Positions 8,397 to 17,776 are shown, counted from the first letter of the stretch. The stretch: 58,967 nt of DNA from an uncultured Eubacteriales bacterium (GCA_902798105.1 CADBVG010000018.1:13333-72299), one strand, 5' to 3'. Notes: generated by a model not told the origin, from the sequence alone. Numbers and translations: made by a program.

Positions 8397-8606
8397 AATT
8401 CTGATTTATCGAGCAGGGCTCGATAAATCAGAATTGAGTGATTAGTGGCTAGTGGCTAGTGACCAGTGGTGGAGCAAATCCCTACGGGATTTGTTTGATT
8501 GAATGGAAACGGCCGATCCGTAAGGATTTCTACAATCACTAGCCACTGATCACTAGCCACTAGCCACTCAAATTCTGATTTGTCGCACCCGCGACAAATC
8601 AGAATT
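8397..8606. repeat. Palindromic repeat cluster, right copy of the 1-122 repeat
   Basis: Two near-perfect hairpins lie at 8397-8435 (AATTCTGATTTATCGAG arms) and 8571-8606 (AATTCTGATTTGTCGC arms, followed by TTTTTA on the plus strand). Between them, inverted blocks of the GTGGCTAGTGGCTAGTGA type face ACTAGCCACTAGCCACT. About 8415-8516 is the inverse of bases 1-103, so the 8.3-kb segment between is flanked by inverted copies. It may also act as a transcription barrier between the exporter operon and the adaptor genes. Confidence 0.85.
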
Positions 8607-8620
8607 TTTACCGTCTGCGC

Positions 8621-9832
8621 TCACGCGGATCGCAGCGCGTCGATGGGGTTGAGCCTGCTGGCCTTGCGGGCCGGGGCCCAGCCGAAGATGATGCCCACGG
8701 CGGCGGAGAAGCCTGCCCCCAGCACAATGGCGAAGGTGGAGATTACGAAGCTGGTGCCCATGACCTTCGACAGCACCAGCGACAGCGTCAGCCCCAACAG
8801 TATGCCCAGCGCGCCGCCGATGATGGACAGCAGGAACGATTCGATCAGGAACTGGGCCTGGATCTGCCACGGGATGGCCCCCAGGGCTTTCTTCAGGCCG
8901 ATCTCGGTGGTGCGCTCGGTGACGGTGGTGAGCATCATGTTCATGATGCCGATGCCGCCCACGATCAGGGCGATGGAGGCAATGCCCGCCAGCAGGGCGC
9001 TGACCATGTTCAGCATATTCTGCATGGTGTCCTCAATGCTGGACATGTTCATGATCTCAAAGCAGTCCTCCTCGTAGCTGAACATGGCCTCCAGCCGGGC
9101 TTCCAGCGCGTCCGAGGCGGTTTCGGAGTCCACGCCCGCCGCCAGGTATACGGTGAAGCTGGTGACCACGTTTGCGCTGTTCAGCTTCAGGGCGGTGGTG
9201 TAGGGGATGAGTATGTCCGGGCTGCCGCTCATCATGTCGCTGATGTTGCCGCTGCCCTCCTCGGTCATCAGGCCCACCACCGTGAAGGGGATGCTGCCGA
9301 TGTACAGGTTTTCGCCGATGGGGTCCACGCCGTAGAAGAATTGTTCGACCATGTCCGGGCTGATGATGCACACCTGGGTCATGTTGTCCTCGTCGGTGAA
9401 GTTGATGGCCCGGCCCCGGGACAGCAGGTCCGGGTTGCGGGTGAAGTAGTAGCCGTTCTTGCCGGAGACCGATATGCCGGTCTCATAGCTGCCGCCCCGG
9501 GAGACGCGGGCATTGAGGGCCACGCTGGGGGTGACGCCGTCCACGATGCCCATGGCGGCGATCTCCGCCAGGTCGTCGGTGGACAGGCCGGATTTCAGGT
9601 CGCTGCCGGTGACCGTGACGGTCAGCGTGCCCGCGCCCATGGCGCTGAAGCTGTTGGACAGCGAGCCGGAGAAGCCGTTGACCGTGGTAATCAGGGCAAT
9701 CACCGCCGCCACGCCGATCAGTATGCCCAGCACCGTCAGAAACGAGCGCACCCGGTTGCCCAGTATGTTGGCGAGGGACATCTTTACGCACTCGCCCAGC
9801 ATGATGAAGGTGGAGCGAATTGAATCAAGCAT
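8621..9832 (-). CDS. MacB-like ABC transporter permease (FtsX fold)
   Basis: This 403-aa integral membrane protein has the MacB/FtsX layout. One N-terminal membrane helix (SFLTVLGILIGVAAVIALITT) is followed by a large extracytoplasmic MacB-PCD-type domain (about residues 50-275) and three C-terminal helices (LLAGIASIALIVGGIGIMNM, FLLSIIGGALGILLGLTLSL, and a last one near VILGAGFSAAVGIIFGW). The conserved TERTTEIGLKKALGA motif contacts the ATPase. It works with the ATPase at 9961 and the adaptor at 10716 in a tripartite-like exporter of peptides or drugs. The GGGAGG site before its start lies inside a duplicated 24-bp segment. Confidence 0.9.
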   Translation of the reverse strand: MLDSIRSTFIMLGECVKMSLANILGNRVRSFLTVLGILIGVAAVIALITTVNGFSGSLSNSFSAMGAGTLTVTVTGSDLKSGLSTDDLAEIAAMGIVDGVTPSVALNARVSRGGSYETGISVSGKNGYYFTRNPDLLSRGRAINFTDEDNMTQVCIISPDMVEQFFYGVDPIGENLYIGSIPFTVVGLMTEEGSGNISDMMSGSPDILIPYTTALKLNSANVVTSFTVYLAAGVDSETASDALEARLEAMFSYEEDCFEIMNMSSIEDTMQNMLNMVSALLAGIASIALIVGGIGIMNMMLTTVTERTTEIGLKKALGAIPWQIQAQFLIESFLLSIIGGALGILLGLTLSLVLSKVMGTSFVISTFAIVLGAGFSAAVGIIFGWAPARKASRLNPIDALRSA

Positions 9833-9960
9833 CTGCCGTGCCGCCTCCCTCCATGTCGGCCGCCCCCGCGCCCTGCGGGCGGGTCGCGGCTACGCGGGCC
9901 GGTGTCCTGCGGAACCGGCAGCCGCTAGTCGGCGGCACTGCCTGTGTTGGATGGAATACA

Positions 9961-9988
<28 letters not shown>
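9829..9988. repeat. 136-bp insertion with a 24-bp direct repeat between ATPase and permease genes
   Basis: An identical 24-bp sequence occurs at 9829-9852 and 9965-9988. One copy holds the permease ribosome binding site and start; the other holds the last codons of the ATPase. Removing one copy plus the 112 bp between them would make the ATPase end in GATGCTTGA with the permease ATG inside it, a typical overlapping operon junction. The insert is GC-rich with several small palindromes and no ORF. This reads as an insertion or duplication event in an ancestrally overlapping gene pair. Confidence 0.8.
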
Positions 9989-10715
<727 letters not shown>

Positions 10716-10719
<4 letters not shown>

Positions 10720-11777
10720 CGGTTGCCACCGCCCCCGCTGGTGCCGCGCTGGCTGCCGGAGCCGCTGCTTCTCTCGCCGCTGTTGCCCCGCTCTCCGTTC
10801 CAGTTGCCCCGGTCGCCGTTCCAGTTGCCGCCGCCGGGCCCGCCGCCGGGGCCGCCCTGGGGCTGGTTGAACTGCTGGCCGCCGAACAGGCCGCTCAGCA
10901 GGCCGCCGGAGGTCGTCTCCTCGGCCTTGGCCTCCACATAGACCTCGTCGCCGTCGGAAAGACCGCTGGTGATTTCGATGTAGTTGCCGTTGGAAACGCC
11001 GGTGGTCACGTTTACCTGTTCCAGCTCGCCCGCGTCGTTCTTCATGTACACGAACGCCTGGTTGGTGTTGTCGAAGCTGAGGGCGTCCACCTTCAGGATC
11101 ACCACGTCCTTCGCCTCCTCCTGGGGGATGGTGACGGTCACCTGCATCCCGGGCAGGGCGCCGCCGTCCACGTCCACATAGGCGGTGGCGGAATAGTAGG
11201 CCACGTTGCCGGTGGAGGCGGAGATGTAGTCGATGGCCGCGATGGTGGAATCGAAGGACTTTTCCAGCGCCGTGACGGTGACGGTGCAGGCCTGGCCCAC
11301 CGCCACGTCGCTGATGTCGTACTCGTCCACCCGGAAGGTGACCCGCAGGTGGGCGAAGTCCGCGATCTGCACCAGCGTGTCCCCGGCGGACACGGCGTCG
11401 CCCTCGGCAAAGTCCAGCACATTCACCCGCCCGTCGAAGCCGGCGGTGACGGTCTCGCCGTTGGCCAGCCGCAGCAGCTTGTCGTCCTCCTTCACATCCG
11501 TGCCCACCGGGGCATAGATGGTCTTGACGGTGCTGGACGACGCGGCGGTGTAGCTGGCACTGTCGATCAGGCTCAGGTTGCCGCTGAAGCTGAGGGCGTT
11601 GGAGATGCTGCCCGTGGTGGCGGTGTAGGTGTCGTAGGTGGTGGTGTACTCCCGCTTGAGGGAGTTGTAGGCAAACCACCCGATCCCGCCCGCCAGCGCC
11701 AGCAGCAATACGATCAGTATGACTCTGCGCACAACCTTCCGCTTGCGGGGCTTGCCGGAATTCATCATGGCATTCAA
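10716..11777 (-). CDS. MacA-like membrane-anchored adaptor protein
   Basis: This 353-aa protein has a single uncleaved N-terminal anchor (about residues 18-38, VILIVLLLALAGGIGWFAYN). A lipoyl/barrel-sandwich region follows (YTAASSSTVKTIYAPVGTDV, NVLDFAEGDAVSAGDTLVQI), then a beta-barrel (VDEYDISDVAVGQACTVTV) and a membrane-proximal domain ending YIEITSGLSDGDEVYV. The last about 50 residues are Gly/Asn/Arg-rich low complexity. The coiled-coil hairpin is essentially absent, as in many Gram-positive efflux adaptors. AAAGGA lies 7 nt before the ATG. It is the first gene of the exporter operon, overlapping the ATPase by 4 nt. Confidence 0.88.
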
Positions 11778-11988
11778 CCATCCTTTCCTTCAATAGCCAT
11801 ATTTTACAGCCGCAACCTAAATTCAAACATAAACAACCAGGTCCTGGACGAAGGCAATTGTGGACAAATTGAAAACATAGCGGGGCAATACGATTATAAC
11901 GCCGGCAAGCACGGCCCCGGGATTGTAATGACACCGTAAAATTACATATGAAAACATATAAGTAATTAATTCTGTAACGTGGGGATGC

Positions 11989-11994
11989 TATAAT
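11989..11994 (+). promoter_or_regulatory. -10 box upstream of the peptide-binding lipoprotein gene
   Basis: A consensus TATAAT lies 40 nt before the ATG at 12034 in an AT-rich stretch (11935-12010) that contrasts with the GC-rich genes. The -35 region (TAATTC type) is weak. The rest of the 11778-12033 gap shows no other feature I can name. Confidence 0.5.
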
Positions 11995-12033
11995 ATAAAA
12001 CTACGCACTATCAGAACGAGGAAGAAAAAACCT

Positions 12034-13686
12034 ATGAGATACAAGAGAGCGGCGCTGGGGCTGCTGTTGGTTCTGTGCTTTGCGCTGTCGGCCTGCGGCA
12101 GCGGGAACGTGGCCGTCGAGGCCGCCGATGCCGCGACGGAGACCGCACAGGCGGGGCTGGACACGTCCCGCTTCCTGCGAATCGTCGATGAGAGTCCGGA
12201 CACGGTGGACCCCCAGTGCACCAGCGGCTATTATAATGTGGCTTTGAACGTGTTCGACCGCCTGGTGGAGGTCCGTGTGGACGCCGACGGGAACAGCGCC
12301 ATCGCGCCGTCCCTGGCCAAGGCCTGGACGATCTCAGACGACGGCCTGACCTATGCCTTCACCCTCCAGGAGGGCGTGCGCTTCAGCAACGGCGCGGCGC
12401 TGACCAGCGCGGATGTGGGCTATACCCTCAGGCGGCTGCTGACCCACCCGGATTCCCGCAACGGTGACATCGCCAGCCAGATCCTCGGCGCGGCCGAGCT
12501 CCGGGACGGCGCGGCGGATGCGCTGGCGGGCTTCACCGCGCTGGACGACACCCACTTTATCATCAAGCTGTCCGAGCCCTACGCGGCCTTCCTGGCCTGC
12601 CTTTCCACGCCCGGAGCCTCCATACTGGACGCCGAGACCACCGAGGCCGCCGGCGAGCGCTTTGGCCGGGAGGCGGAGGCCACCGTCGGCACCGGTCCCT
12701 TCATATTCCGGGAATGGCATAAGGACGAGAGCCTGGTGCTGGTGGCAAACCCGGATTGCTGGTGCGGCGCGCCCCGCTGCGCGGGCATTGTGATCTACAA
12801 CGTCAGCGATCCCGAGGCCTGCCGCCTGATGTTCGAGGAGGGCACCCTGGACATGCTGGACCTGGAGAGCCTGGGGGACGACGCCGAGTACTTCATCCAC
12901 GGCGACATCTACCAGCCGCTGTTGCAGCAGGGCCCCCGGGTGGGCATCACCTATGTGGCGCTGAACGAGGCCTTCGAGCCGCTGGATGACGCCCGGGTGC
13001 GCAAGGCCATGCAGCTGGCCCTGGACCGGGACAGCATCATGCGCGTGGCGTGCAGCGGCCGGGGCAGCGTGGAAAACGGCATACTGCCCCGGGGCCTGAT
13101 CGGCCACAATCCCGCGCTGCCGGAGATTCCCTTCGACCAGGAGTGGGCGAAGCGGCTGCTGGCTGAGGCGGGCCACGACGACGGCTTTGAATTGCCGATG
13201 GTCATGCCCGACACCGCCAACCAGAGCATGCGGGATGTGATGAACCTGCTGATCTTCATGTGGCGGCGAGTGGGCATCTACGCCCGGGTGGCCTACGTCA
13301 GCGAGGAGGAGTTCATCGAAAAGCGCTCGGCGGGGGAGATTGCCTGCTACGCCGCCACCTGGTCGGCGGATTTCAACGACCCGGACAACTTTATGTATAC
13401 GTTCTTCGGCTCGGAGGCAAATACACGCCATCGCGGGCTGAGTTATGGCAACGCCGAGGCAATGGCCCGCGTGGCCAGCGCCCGCTCCATCGTGAATGCG
13501 GCGGACCGCGAGGCAGAGTACCAGGCTTTGGAACAGGCCATCATCCAGCAGGACGCGGCCTGGATTCCGCTGTACTCGCGGCAACACTACTTCGCCGTCA
13601 GCGAGCGGGTGGACGGGTTCCGGGTATCCTGGAACGGCTGGTCCAGCAACCGCTACAGCGATGTGGCCATACTGGAGGATAATTAG
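12034..13686 (+). CDS. Family 5 (OppA/DppA-type) substrate-binding lipoprotein
   Basis: This 550-aa lipoprotein has a lipobox LSAC with the lipidated Cys at residue 21. The SBP_bac_5 fold is recognisable from DESPDTVDPQCTSGYYN, VFDRLVEVR, LAKAWTISDDGLTYAFTLQ, EGVRFSNGAALTSADVGYTL and GTGPFIFREW, and the C-terminal part has PLYSRQHYFAV. It binds oligopeptides or similar solutes outside the cell. No permease or ATPase genes follow. Instead the next gene, 10 nt downstream, is a diguanylate cyclase with an extracellular sensor, so this orphan binding protein may serve signalling rather than uptake. The signalling role is inference. Confidence 0.9.
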   Translation: MRYKRAALGLLLVLCFALSACGSGNVAVEAADAATETAQAGLDTSRFLRIVDESPDTVDPQCTSGYYNVALNVFDRLVEVRVDADGNSAIAPSLAKAWTISDDGLTYAFTLQEGVRFSNGAALTSADVGYTLRRLLTHPDSRNGDIASQILGAAELRDGAADALAGFTALDDTHFIIKLSEPYAAFLACLSTPGASILDAETTEAAGERFGREAEATVGTGPFIFREWHKDESLVLVANPDCWCGAPRCAGIVIYNVSDPEACRLMFEEGTLDMLDLESLGDDAEYFIHGDIYQPLLQQGPRVGITYVALNEAFEPLDDARVRKAMQLALDRDSIMRVACSGRGSVENGILPRGLIGHNPALPEIPFDQEWAKRLLAEAGHDDGFELPMVMPDTANQSMRDVMNLLIFMWRRVGIYARVAYVSEEEFIEKRSAGEIACYAATWSADFNDPDNFMYTFFGSEANTRHRGLSYGNAEAMARVASARSIVNAADREAEYQALEQAIIQQDAAWIPLYSRQHYFAVSERVDGFRVSWNGWSSNRYSDVAILEDN

Positions 13687-13696
13687 GAGGCTTCTA

Positions 13697-15433
13697 TTGA
13701 AATCCATTCAAACCAAAATCACCGCGCTGATCATGGCCGCCATCGTCGTGAGCGTGGTGCTGGCCGGCGGAGCGGGCATATACGCCCTGAAAACTGAAAA
13801 CGACGCGGACACCGCCATGGAGATGGAGATGCTGTGCGCCCACAACGCCCAGGCCATCGACGCCTACCTGAACAGCGTCAAGCAGTCGGTGGACATGATT
13901 TCCCGTTACGCCCGGGAGAACATGTCCAGCGTGGAGCTGATGGAGGGCGGCGTGCTGGGCTTCGACGGCAGCGGCGCGGCCCTGGCAGACCGGGACTGGG
14001 GCACCAACCGCCAGCGGGTGCTGGACAACTACCTGAGCCGGCACATCCGCAGCATCGCACCGATGTTTCTGAGCATCGCCAACCACACCAAGGGCGTCGT
14101 GGCCTTCTACTACAGGCTCAACCCGGAAATCAGCCGGCAGGAGCAGGGTGTGTTCTACTGCAAGACCAGCGCCTCCGCCTTCGCTGAATCGCCCATGACG
14201 GACATCATGGCCTACGCCCCGAACGATATCAACCAAGTCGGCTGGTATTACCAGACACTCCAGCGGGGCCGCCCCTCGTGGCTGCCGCCCGCATTCAATG
14301 AAAACATCGGCCAAAAGACGCTGGCCTACACCACGCCGATCTACATGGCGGGCACCTTTGTGGGTCTCGTGGGCATGGACATCAGCTTCGACGCGCTGGT
14401 CAGCCAGGTGCAGGATATCCATATCTTTGAAACCGGCTACGCCTGCCTCACCGACGACCAGGGCCGCGTGCTCTACCACCCGGAGGCGGCGCAGGGCAGT
14501 AGCATTGAGACGATCAGCCCCGACCTGATGGACACCGCCCGGCTGATCCGGCAGGACGGCAGCCAGGGCCTCGCCAGCTATTCCATCGGCGGCCAGGTCA
14601 AGCACATGGCCTTCACGACGCTATCCAACGGCATGCGGCTGGCCGTGGTGGCCCCCGTCCGTGAGATCAACCGGCGCTGGCACAGGCTGGTGAATGGCGT
14701 CATCTTCATTACAATGCTGGTAATGCTGGTGTTCATACCGTTGATCACGCTGATGACCACGCGCATCATCAACCCGCTGAAGCGGCTCACCGCCGCCGCC
14801 GGCCAGCTGACCGACGGCAATTACGATGTGAAACTGGATTACCGGGGCGAGGACGAGGTGGGCATACTCACGGAGACCGTTCGACACCTGGTTTCCCACC
14901 TGAAGGTGTACATCAGCGACCTGAACAGCATGGCCTACAAGGACGCCCTGACCGGCATCAAGAACAAGAGCGCCTTCGACCTGTTTGCCCGGAAGCTGGA
15001 CGACATGATCGCCACGGCTCCCGCGGACCAGGCGCCCCGGTTCGCCATCGTCATGTTCGACTGCAACGAGCTGAAGGAGATCAACGACCACTACGGCCAC
15101 GACAAGGGCGACGTCTACCTGAGGACGGCCAGCCAACAGATCTGCAACACCTTCAACCACAGCCCGGTTTTCCGGCTGGGCGGCGACGAGTTCGCCGTGG
15201 TGCTGCAACAGGCCGACTTCCTGCGGCGGGAAAAGCTTCTGGAGGAATTCGACAGGACCAGCGCCACGATCAATGCCGAAAACGCGGATAGCTGGAATCG
15301 CGTGAGCATCGCCAAGGGCTGCGCGGTGTACGACCCCGCCATCGACGCGAACACCGCCGACGTGCTGCGCCGCGCCGACGAGGCCATGTACCGGGACAAG
15401 AACGCCCACCACGCGGGCGCGGAGGGTAAGTAA
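13697..15433 (+). CDS. dCache-HAMP-GGDEF diguanylate cyclase
   Basis: This 578-aa membrane receptor is predicted to make cyclic di-GMP. Layout: N-terminal helix (about 8-30), an extracellular double-Cache region (about 35-325, with WYYQTLQRGRPSW and AYTTPIYMAGTFVGLVGMDI), a second helix (VNGVIFITMLVMLVFIPLI), a HAMP domain, and a GGDEF domain with an intact FRLGGDEFAVVL motif near residue 495. The inhibitory I-site RxxD is absent (FNHS at that place), so product inhibition is not expected. The start is a TTG at 13697 with AGGAGG 6 nt upstream; the frame is open further left only inside the SBP gene. It is co-transcribed with the binding lipoprotein. Confidence 0.92.
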   Translation: MKSIQTKITALIMAAIVVSVVLAGGAGIYALKTENDADTAMEMEMLCAHNAQAIDAYLNSVKQSVDMISRYARENMSSVELMEGGVLGFDGSGAALADRDWGTNRQRVLDNYLSRHIRSIAPMFLSIANHTKGVVAFYYRLNPEISRQEQGVFYCKTSASAFAESPMTDIMAYAPNDINQVGWYYQTLQRGRPSWLPPAFNENIGQKTLAYTTPIYMAGTFVGLVGMDISFDALVSQVQDIHIFETGYACLTDDQGRVLYHPEAAQGSSIETISPDLMDTARLIRQDGSQGLASYSIGGQVKHMAFTTLSNGMRLAVVAPVREINRRWHRLVNGVIFITMLVMLVFIPLITLMTTRIINPLKRLTAAAGQLTDGNYDVKLDYRGEDEVGILTETVRHLVSHLKVYISDLNSMAYKDALTGIKNKSAFDLFARKLDDMIATAPADQAPRFAIVMFDCNELKEINDHYGHDKGDVYLRTASQQICNTFNHSPVFRLGGDEFAVVLQQADFLRREKLLEEFDRTSATINAENADSWNRVSIAKGCAVYDPAIDANTADVLRRADEAMYRDKNAHHAGAEGK

Positions 15434-15451
15434 ACCTGCGCCGAATGAAAA

Positions 15452-15525
15452 GAAGATCCCTCGATTGCGCTCGGGATATCAACAGAGACAGCGCTGTCAT
15501 CCCGAGCAAAGTCGAGGGATCTTTT
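15452..15525. repeat. Palindromic GATCCCTCGA repeat, possible terminator
   Basis: The arms GATCCCTCGAttgcGCTCGGGA and TCCCGAGCaaagTCGAGGGATC pair around a ~25-nt loop, followed by TTTT on the plus strand. It lies between the convergent GGDEF and aroE genes and could stop transcription from both sides. Its AAGATCC/GGATCTTT ends resemble those of the repeat at 17596-17753. Confidence 0.75.
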
Positions 15526-15551
15526 CCAACTATATATTGGATAGAGAAGCA

Positions 15552-16409
15552 CTACACCCCGAATTCCGCCTTCAGCTTCGCGTACATCACGTTCCTGGGG
15601 GCCTTCCGCCCCGTCCACAGGGTGTAATTGATCGCGCCCTGGTTTACCAGCATCCCCAGGCCGTCGATGGTCCTCGCGCCGCGCCGGGCGCAGCGGCTTA
15701 AAAAGGGCGTATCCACCGGGTTGAAGATCACGTCGCAGGCCACCATGCCGGGGCGCACGCCGTCGAAGTCCACGTCCGGGCATTCGTCCCCGTGGGGATG
15801 CAGCCCCACGCAGGTGGCGTTGATCAGTATGTCCGTGCCGTCGGGGATCTTCGCCGCGCCCTGCCAGGGGATGAACCGGGCCCCGGCCCTCGTGTTCTCC
15901 CGGATGACCGCAGCCAGGGCCTCGCCCCGGTCGGCGTTCCGGTTGATGATGGTAATGGCGGCTGCCCCGGCCAGCGCGCACTCCACGCCGATGCTCCGGG
16001 CCGCGCCGCCCGCCCCCAGCAGGCAGATGGCCTTGCCCGCCAGCGGTATGCCGGCGTCCGCCAGCGACTGCACGAAGCCCTTGCCGTCGGTGTTTTCGCC
16101 GAACAGCGTGCCGTCCTCCCGGCAGACTACGGTGTTCACCGCGCCGATGACCCGGGCGGCCTCGGACAGCGCGTCCATGTGTTTGAGCACATTGATCTTG
16201 TGGGGCATGGTCAGGTTGACGCCCCGCATGTTGAACGCCCGCACCCCAGCCATGGCGGCGTCCAGGTCGCCGGGCAGCACCTTTACCGTGATGTAGCGCC
16301 AGTTCAGGCCGTCGTGCTCGAAGCCCGCTTCCTCCATGACGCCGGTGGGGTTGCCGTCCACGGGGTCGCCCAGCACGCCCACCAGTTCCGCGCGATAGTT
16401 CTTCTCCAC
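15552..16409 (-). CDS. aroE: Shikimate/quinate dehydrogenase-family protein (AroE-like)
   Basis: This 285-aa NADPH-dependent dehydrogenase is of the AroE fold. The substrate-domain lysine motif NLTMPHK, the GENTDGKGF aspartate segment, the dinucleotide loop LLGAGGAARS and the NRN turn are all present. The usual HSxSP substrate serines near the N terminus are replaced (GDPVDGNPTG), so the substrate may differ from shikimate. The start is a GTG at 16409 with AAGGAGG 7 nt upstream; the frame open to 16559 lacks a good site. No other shikimate genes are nearby. Confidence 0.82.
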   Translation of the reverse strand: MEKNYRAELVGVLGDPVDGNPTGVMEEAGFEHDGLNWRYITVKVLPGDLDAAMAGVRAFNMRGVNLTMPHKINVLKHMDALSEAARVIGAVNTVVCREDGTLFGENTDGKGFVQSLADAGIPLAGKAICLLGAGGAARSIGVECALAGAAAITIINRNADRGEALAAVIRENTRAGARFIPWQGAAKIPDGTDILINATCVGLHPHGDECPDVDFDGVRPGMVACDVIFNPVDTPFLSRCARRGARTIDGLGMLVNQGAINYTLWTGRKAPRNVMYAKLKAEFGV

Positions 16410-16552
16410 AGCCGTACCTCCTTGATATCCTTCATTCCATGCTATCCTGTACAGTCCGATCAAACGTGTCGAGTGTAGTGGCGGCCCAGCGGAATCGCGC
16501 GCTTCCCGCGAACGGGATAACGTCGCCGCTGCATTTTCCTCCGGCTGGACAG

Positions 16553-17011
16553 TTACCATTCCTTTTTTATAGCGTCGGTCAACGCCTTCGCGTCCGCCTC
16601 GCTGTACACCGTTATTCCCATGGCGGCGAGGGCTTCCGCGGTCACGCCGCTGCCGGGGACCCTGCGCCCGGTAAAGCTGCCGTCGTAAATTTCACCATGG
16701 CCGCAGGAGGGGCTTCGGGCCTTCAGGAGGGCCAGCTTCACGCCATACAGCCGCGCGATATGACAGGCCTGGGCCGCGCCGCGCCGGAAGGTTTCGGTCA
16801 CGTCGGCGCCGTCCCTTGTCACCACGCGCCCGCACCGCCGCTCGGAGGGCGTGCGGGGCGTGGACAGGCCGCCCAGCTGTTCGGGGCAGATGGGGATCAG
16901 CTGGTAGCGCGCCATCAGCGCTTCCAACCAGGGCAGGGCCTGGCCGCCGCCGTCGTAGCGGCACGCGACGCCCATCAGGCAGGCGCTGATCAGCATGGGC
17001 GGTCTGTTCAT
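16553..17011 (-). CDS. DUF523 family protein
   Basis: This 152-aa protein is of the DUF523 (YbbK-type) family. Visible signature elements are ISACLMGVACRYDGG at the N terminus, PICPEQLGGLSTPR, and the cysteine motif LKARSPSCGHGEIYDG followed by FTG. The conserved cysteines suggest a metal or Fe-S site; the function is unknown. The start at 17011 is chosen over 17029 because a GGAG stretch precedes it and the family begins close to this Met. It is read in the same direction as aroE, 143 nt upstream of it. Confidence 0.85.
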   Translation of the reverse strand: MNRPPMLISACLMGVACRYDGGGQALPWLEALMARYQLIPICPEQLGGLSTPRTPSERRCGRVVTRDGADVTETFRRGAAQACHIARLYGVKLALLKARSPSCGHGEIYDGSFTGRRVPGSGVTAEALAAMGITVYSEADAKALTDAIKKEW

Positions 17012-17217
17012 CGTGCGATCATCTCCCATCCAGGTCGCTGGTTGATCTACAATGACAGTTTACCATGCCTGGGCGGGAATGTAAATCCCATATCGGGGGA
17101 TTTTTGAGGATGGGGCGGTGGGGGATGGATCGTTCGTTGCGTGACCGATTAAAAGCGCTTATGATGGGTTCATAACAAATCGTTTGTTAAAAAGTATAAT
17201 TTTGAGTGAAAAACAGG

Positions 17218-17246
17218 TTGACAACAAGGCCGAAACATGCTATTAT
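17218..17246 (+). promoter_or_regulatory. Strong consensus promoter of the putative ncRNA
   Basis: A perfect TTGACA -35 box (17218-17223), 17-nt spacer and TATTAT -10 box (17241-17246). Transcription would start near 17253. No credible ORF with a ribosome binding site follows. Confidence 0.8.
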
Positions 17247-17252
17247 ATTCCT

Positions 17253-17555
17253 AGAGAGAGGGAGAACACAAAACCTCTTAAGGAGATGCCAGATCTCCAA
17301 TCCAGAACAGAAAGGGAGGCGGTGCCATTGTACTATAGCGAAGCACAGTCCCTGGCCTGCATTTCCCGACTGAATAACAGATGACAATTTCTCTCGGGAC
17401 CAAGTTTCCAGCATGATGCGACAGGTCCACAATGTGAAGCGGAAATGATTGCTCATGGGAAATGCAGGCGCCCGATACTCCGGGTCAGAGAGTTTCAAAT
17501 AAAAAAACTCAATAGCCACATATAATTCCCGCCGACAGCAGATGTCGGCGGGTTT
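17253..17555 (+). ncRNA. Candidate structured non-coding RNA, ~300 nt
   Basis: The segment follows a strong promoter and ends at a 10-bp GC hairpin (17528-17552, loop GCAGA) followed by a short T run. Internal pairing is extensive. GGAGAT/ATCTCC forms a small hairpin at 17282-17298. A 12-bp perfect pairing links about 17360-17371 (CCTGCATTTCCC) with about 17458-17469, enclosing ~86 nt in which GGACC/GGTCC can pair. There is no good coding frame. A 6S RNA-like regulator or another clostridial structured RNA is possible; I could not match tmRNA, RNase P or SRP RNA hallmarks. The identity is open. Confidence 0.5.
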
Positions 17556-17595
17556 CATGTTGCTACAATCAGATTGAAGGGCCGTGCGCCTGGTC

Positions 17596-17753
17596 AAAGA
17601 TCCTTAAGCTCCGTTTCTCTCAGGATGACAGGGCCTATCGATGTCATCCTGAGAGAAACGGAGGGGACCGTTGCGTGAGCGTCGGTAAAATGACGACCAT
17701 ATATCGATACCATCCTTGGCGGAGTCACATCGCGGCGCAGCCGAAGGATCTTT
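17596..17753. repeat. Palindromic repeat with AAAGATCCTT ends
   Basis: The ends AAAGATCCTT and AAGGATCTTT are inverted. Inside lies a perfect 22-bp inverted repeat (17609-17630 with 17642-17663, CTCCGTTTCTCTCAGGATGA type). No ORF is credible. It is a non-autonomous, MITE-like element of the same general type as 15452-15525. Confidence 0.75.
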
Positions 17754-17776
17754 TTTTGAAATACTGATACAGTACA

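Noticed and set aside
17184-17384. 66-aa plus-strand frame in the ncRNA region
   Set aside because: It begins upstream of the promoter -35 box, crosses the promoter itself and has no ribosome binding site or recognisable fold.
17253-17555. tmRNA, RNase P or SRP RNA
   Set aside because: No tRNA-like ends or tag reading frame, none of the conserved RNase P core words, and no SRP tetraloop helix; length and pairing do not fit.
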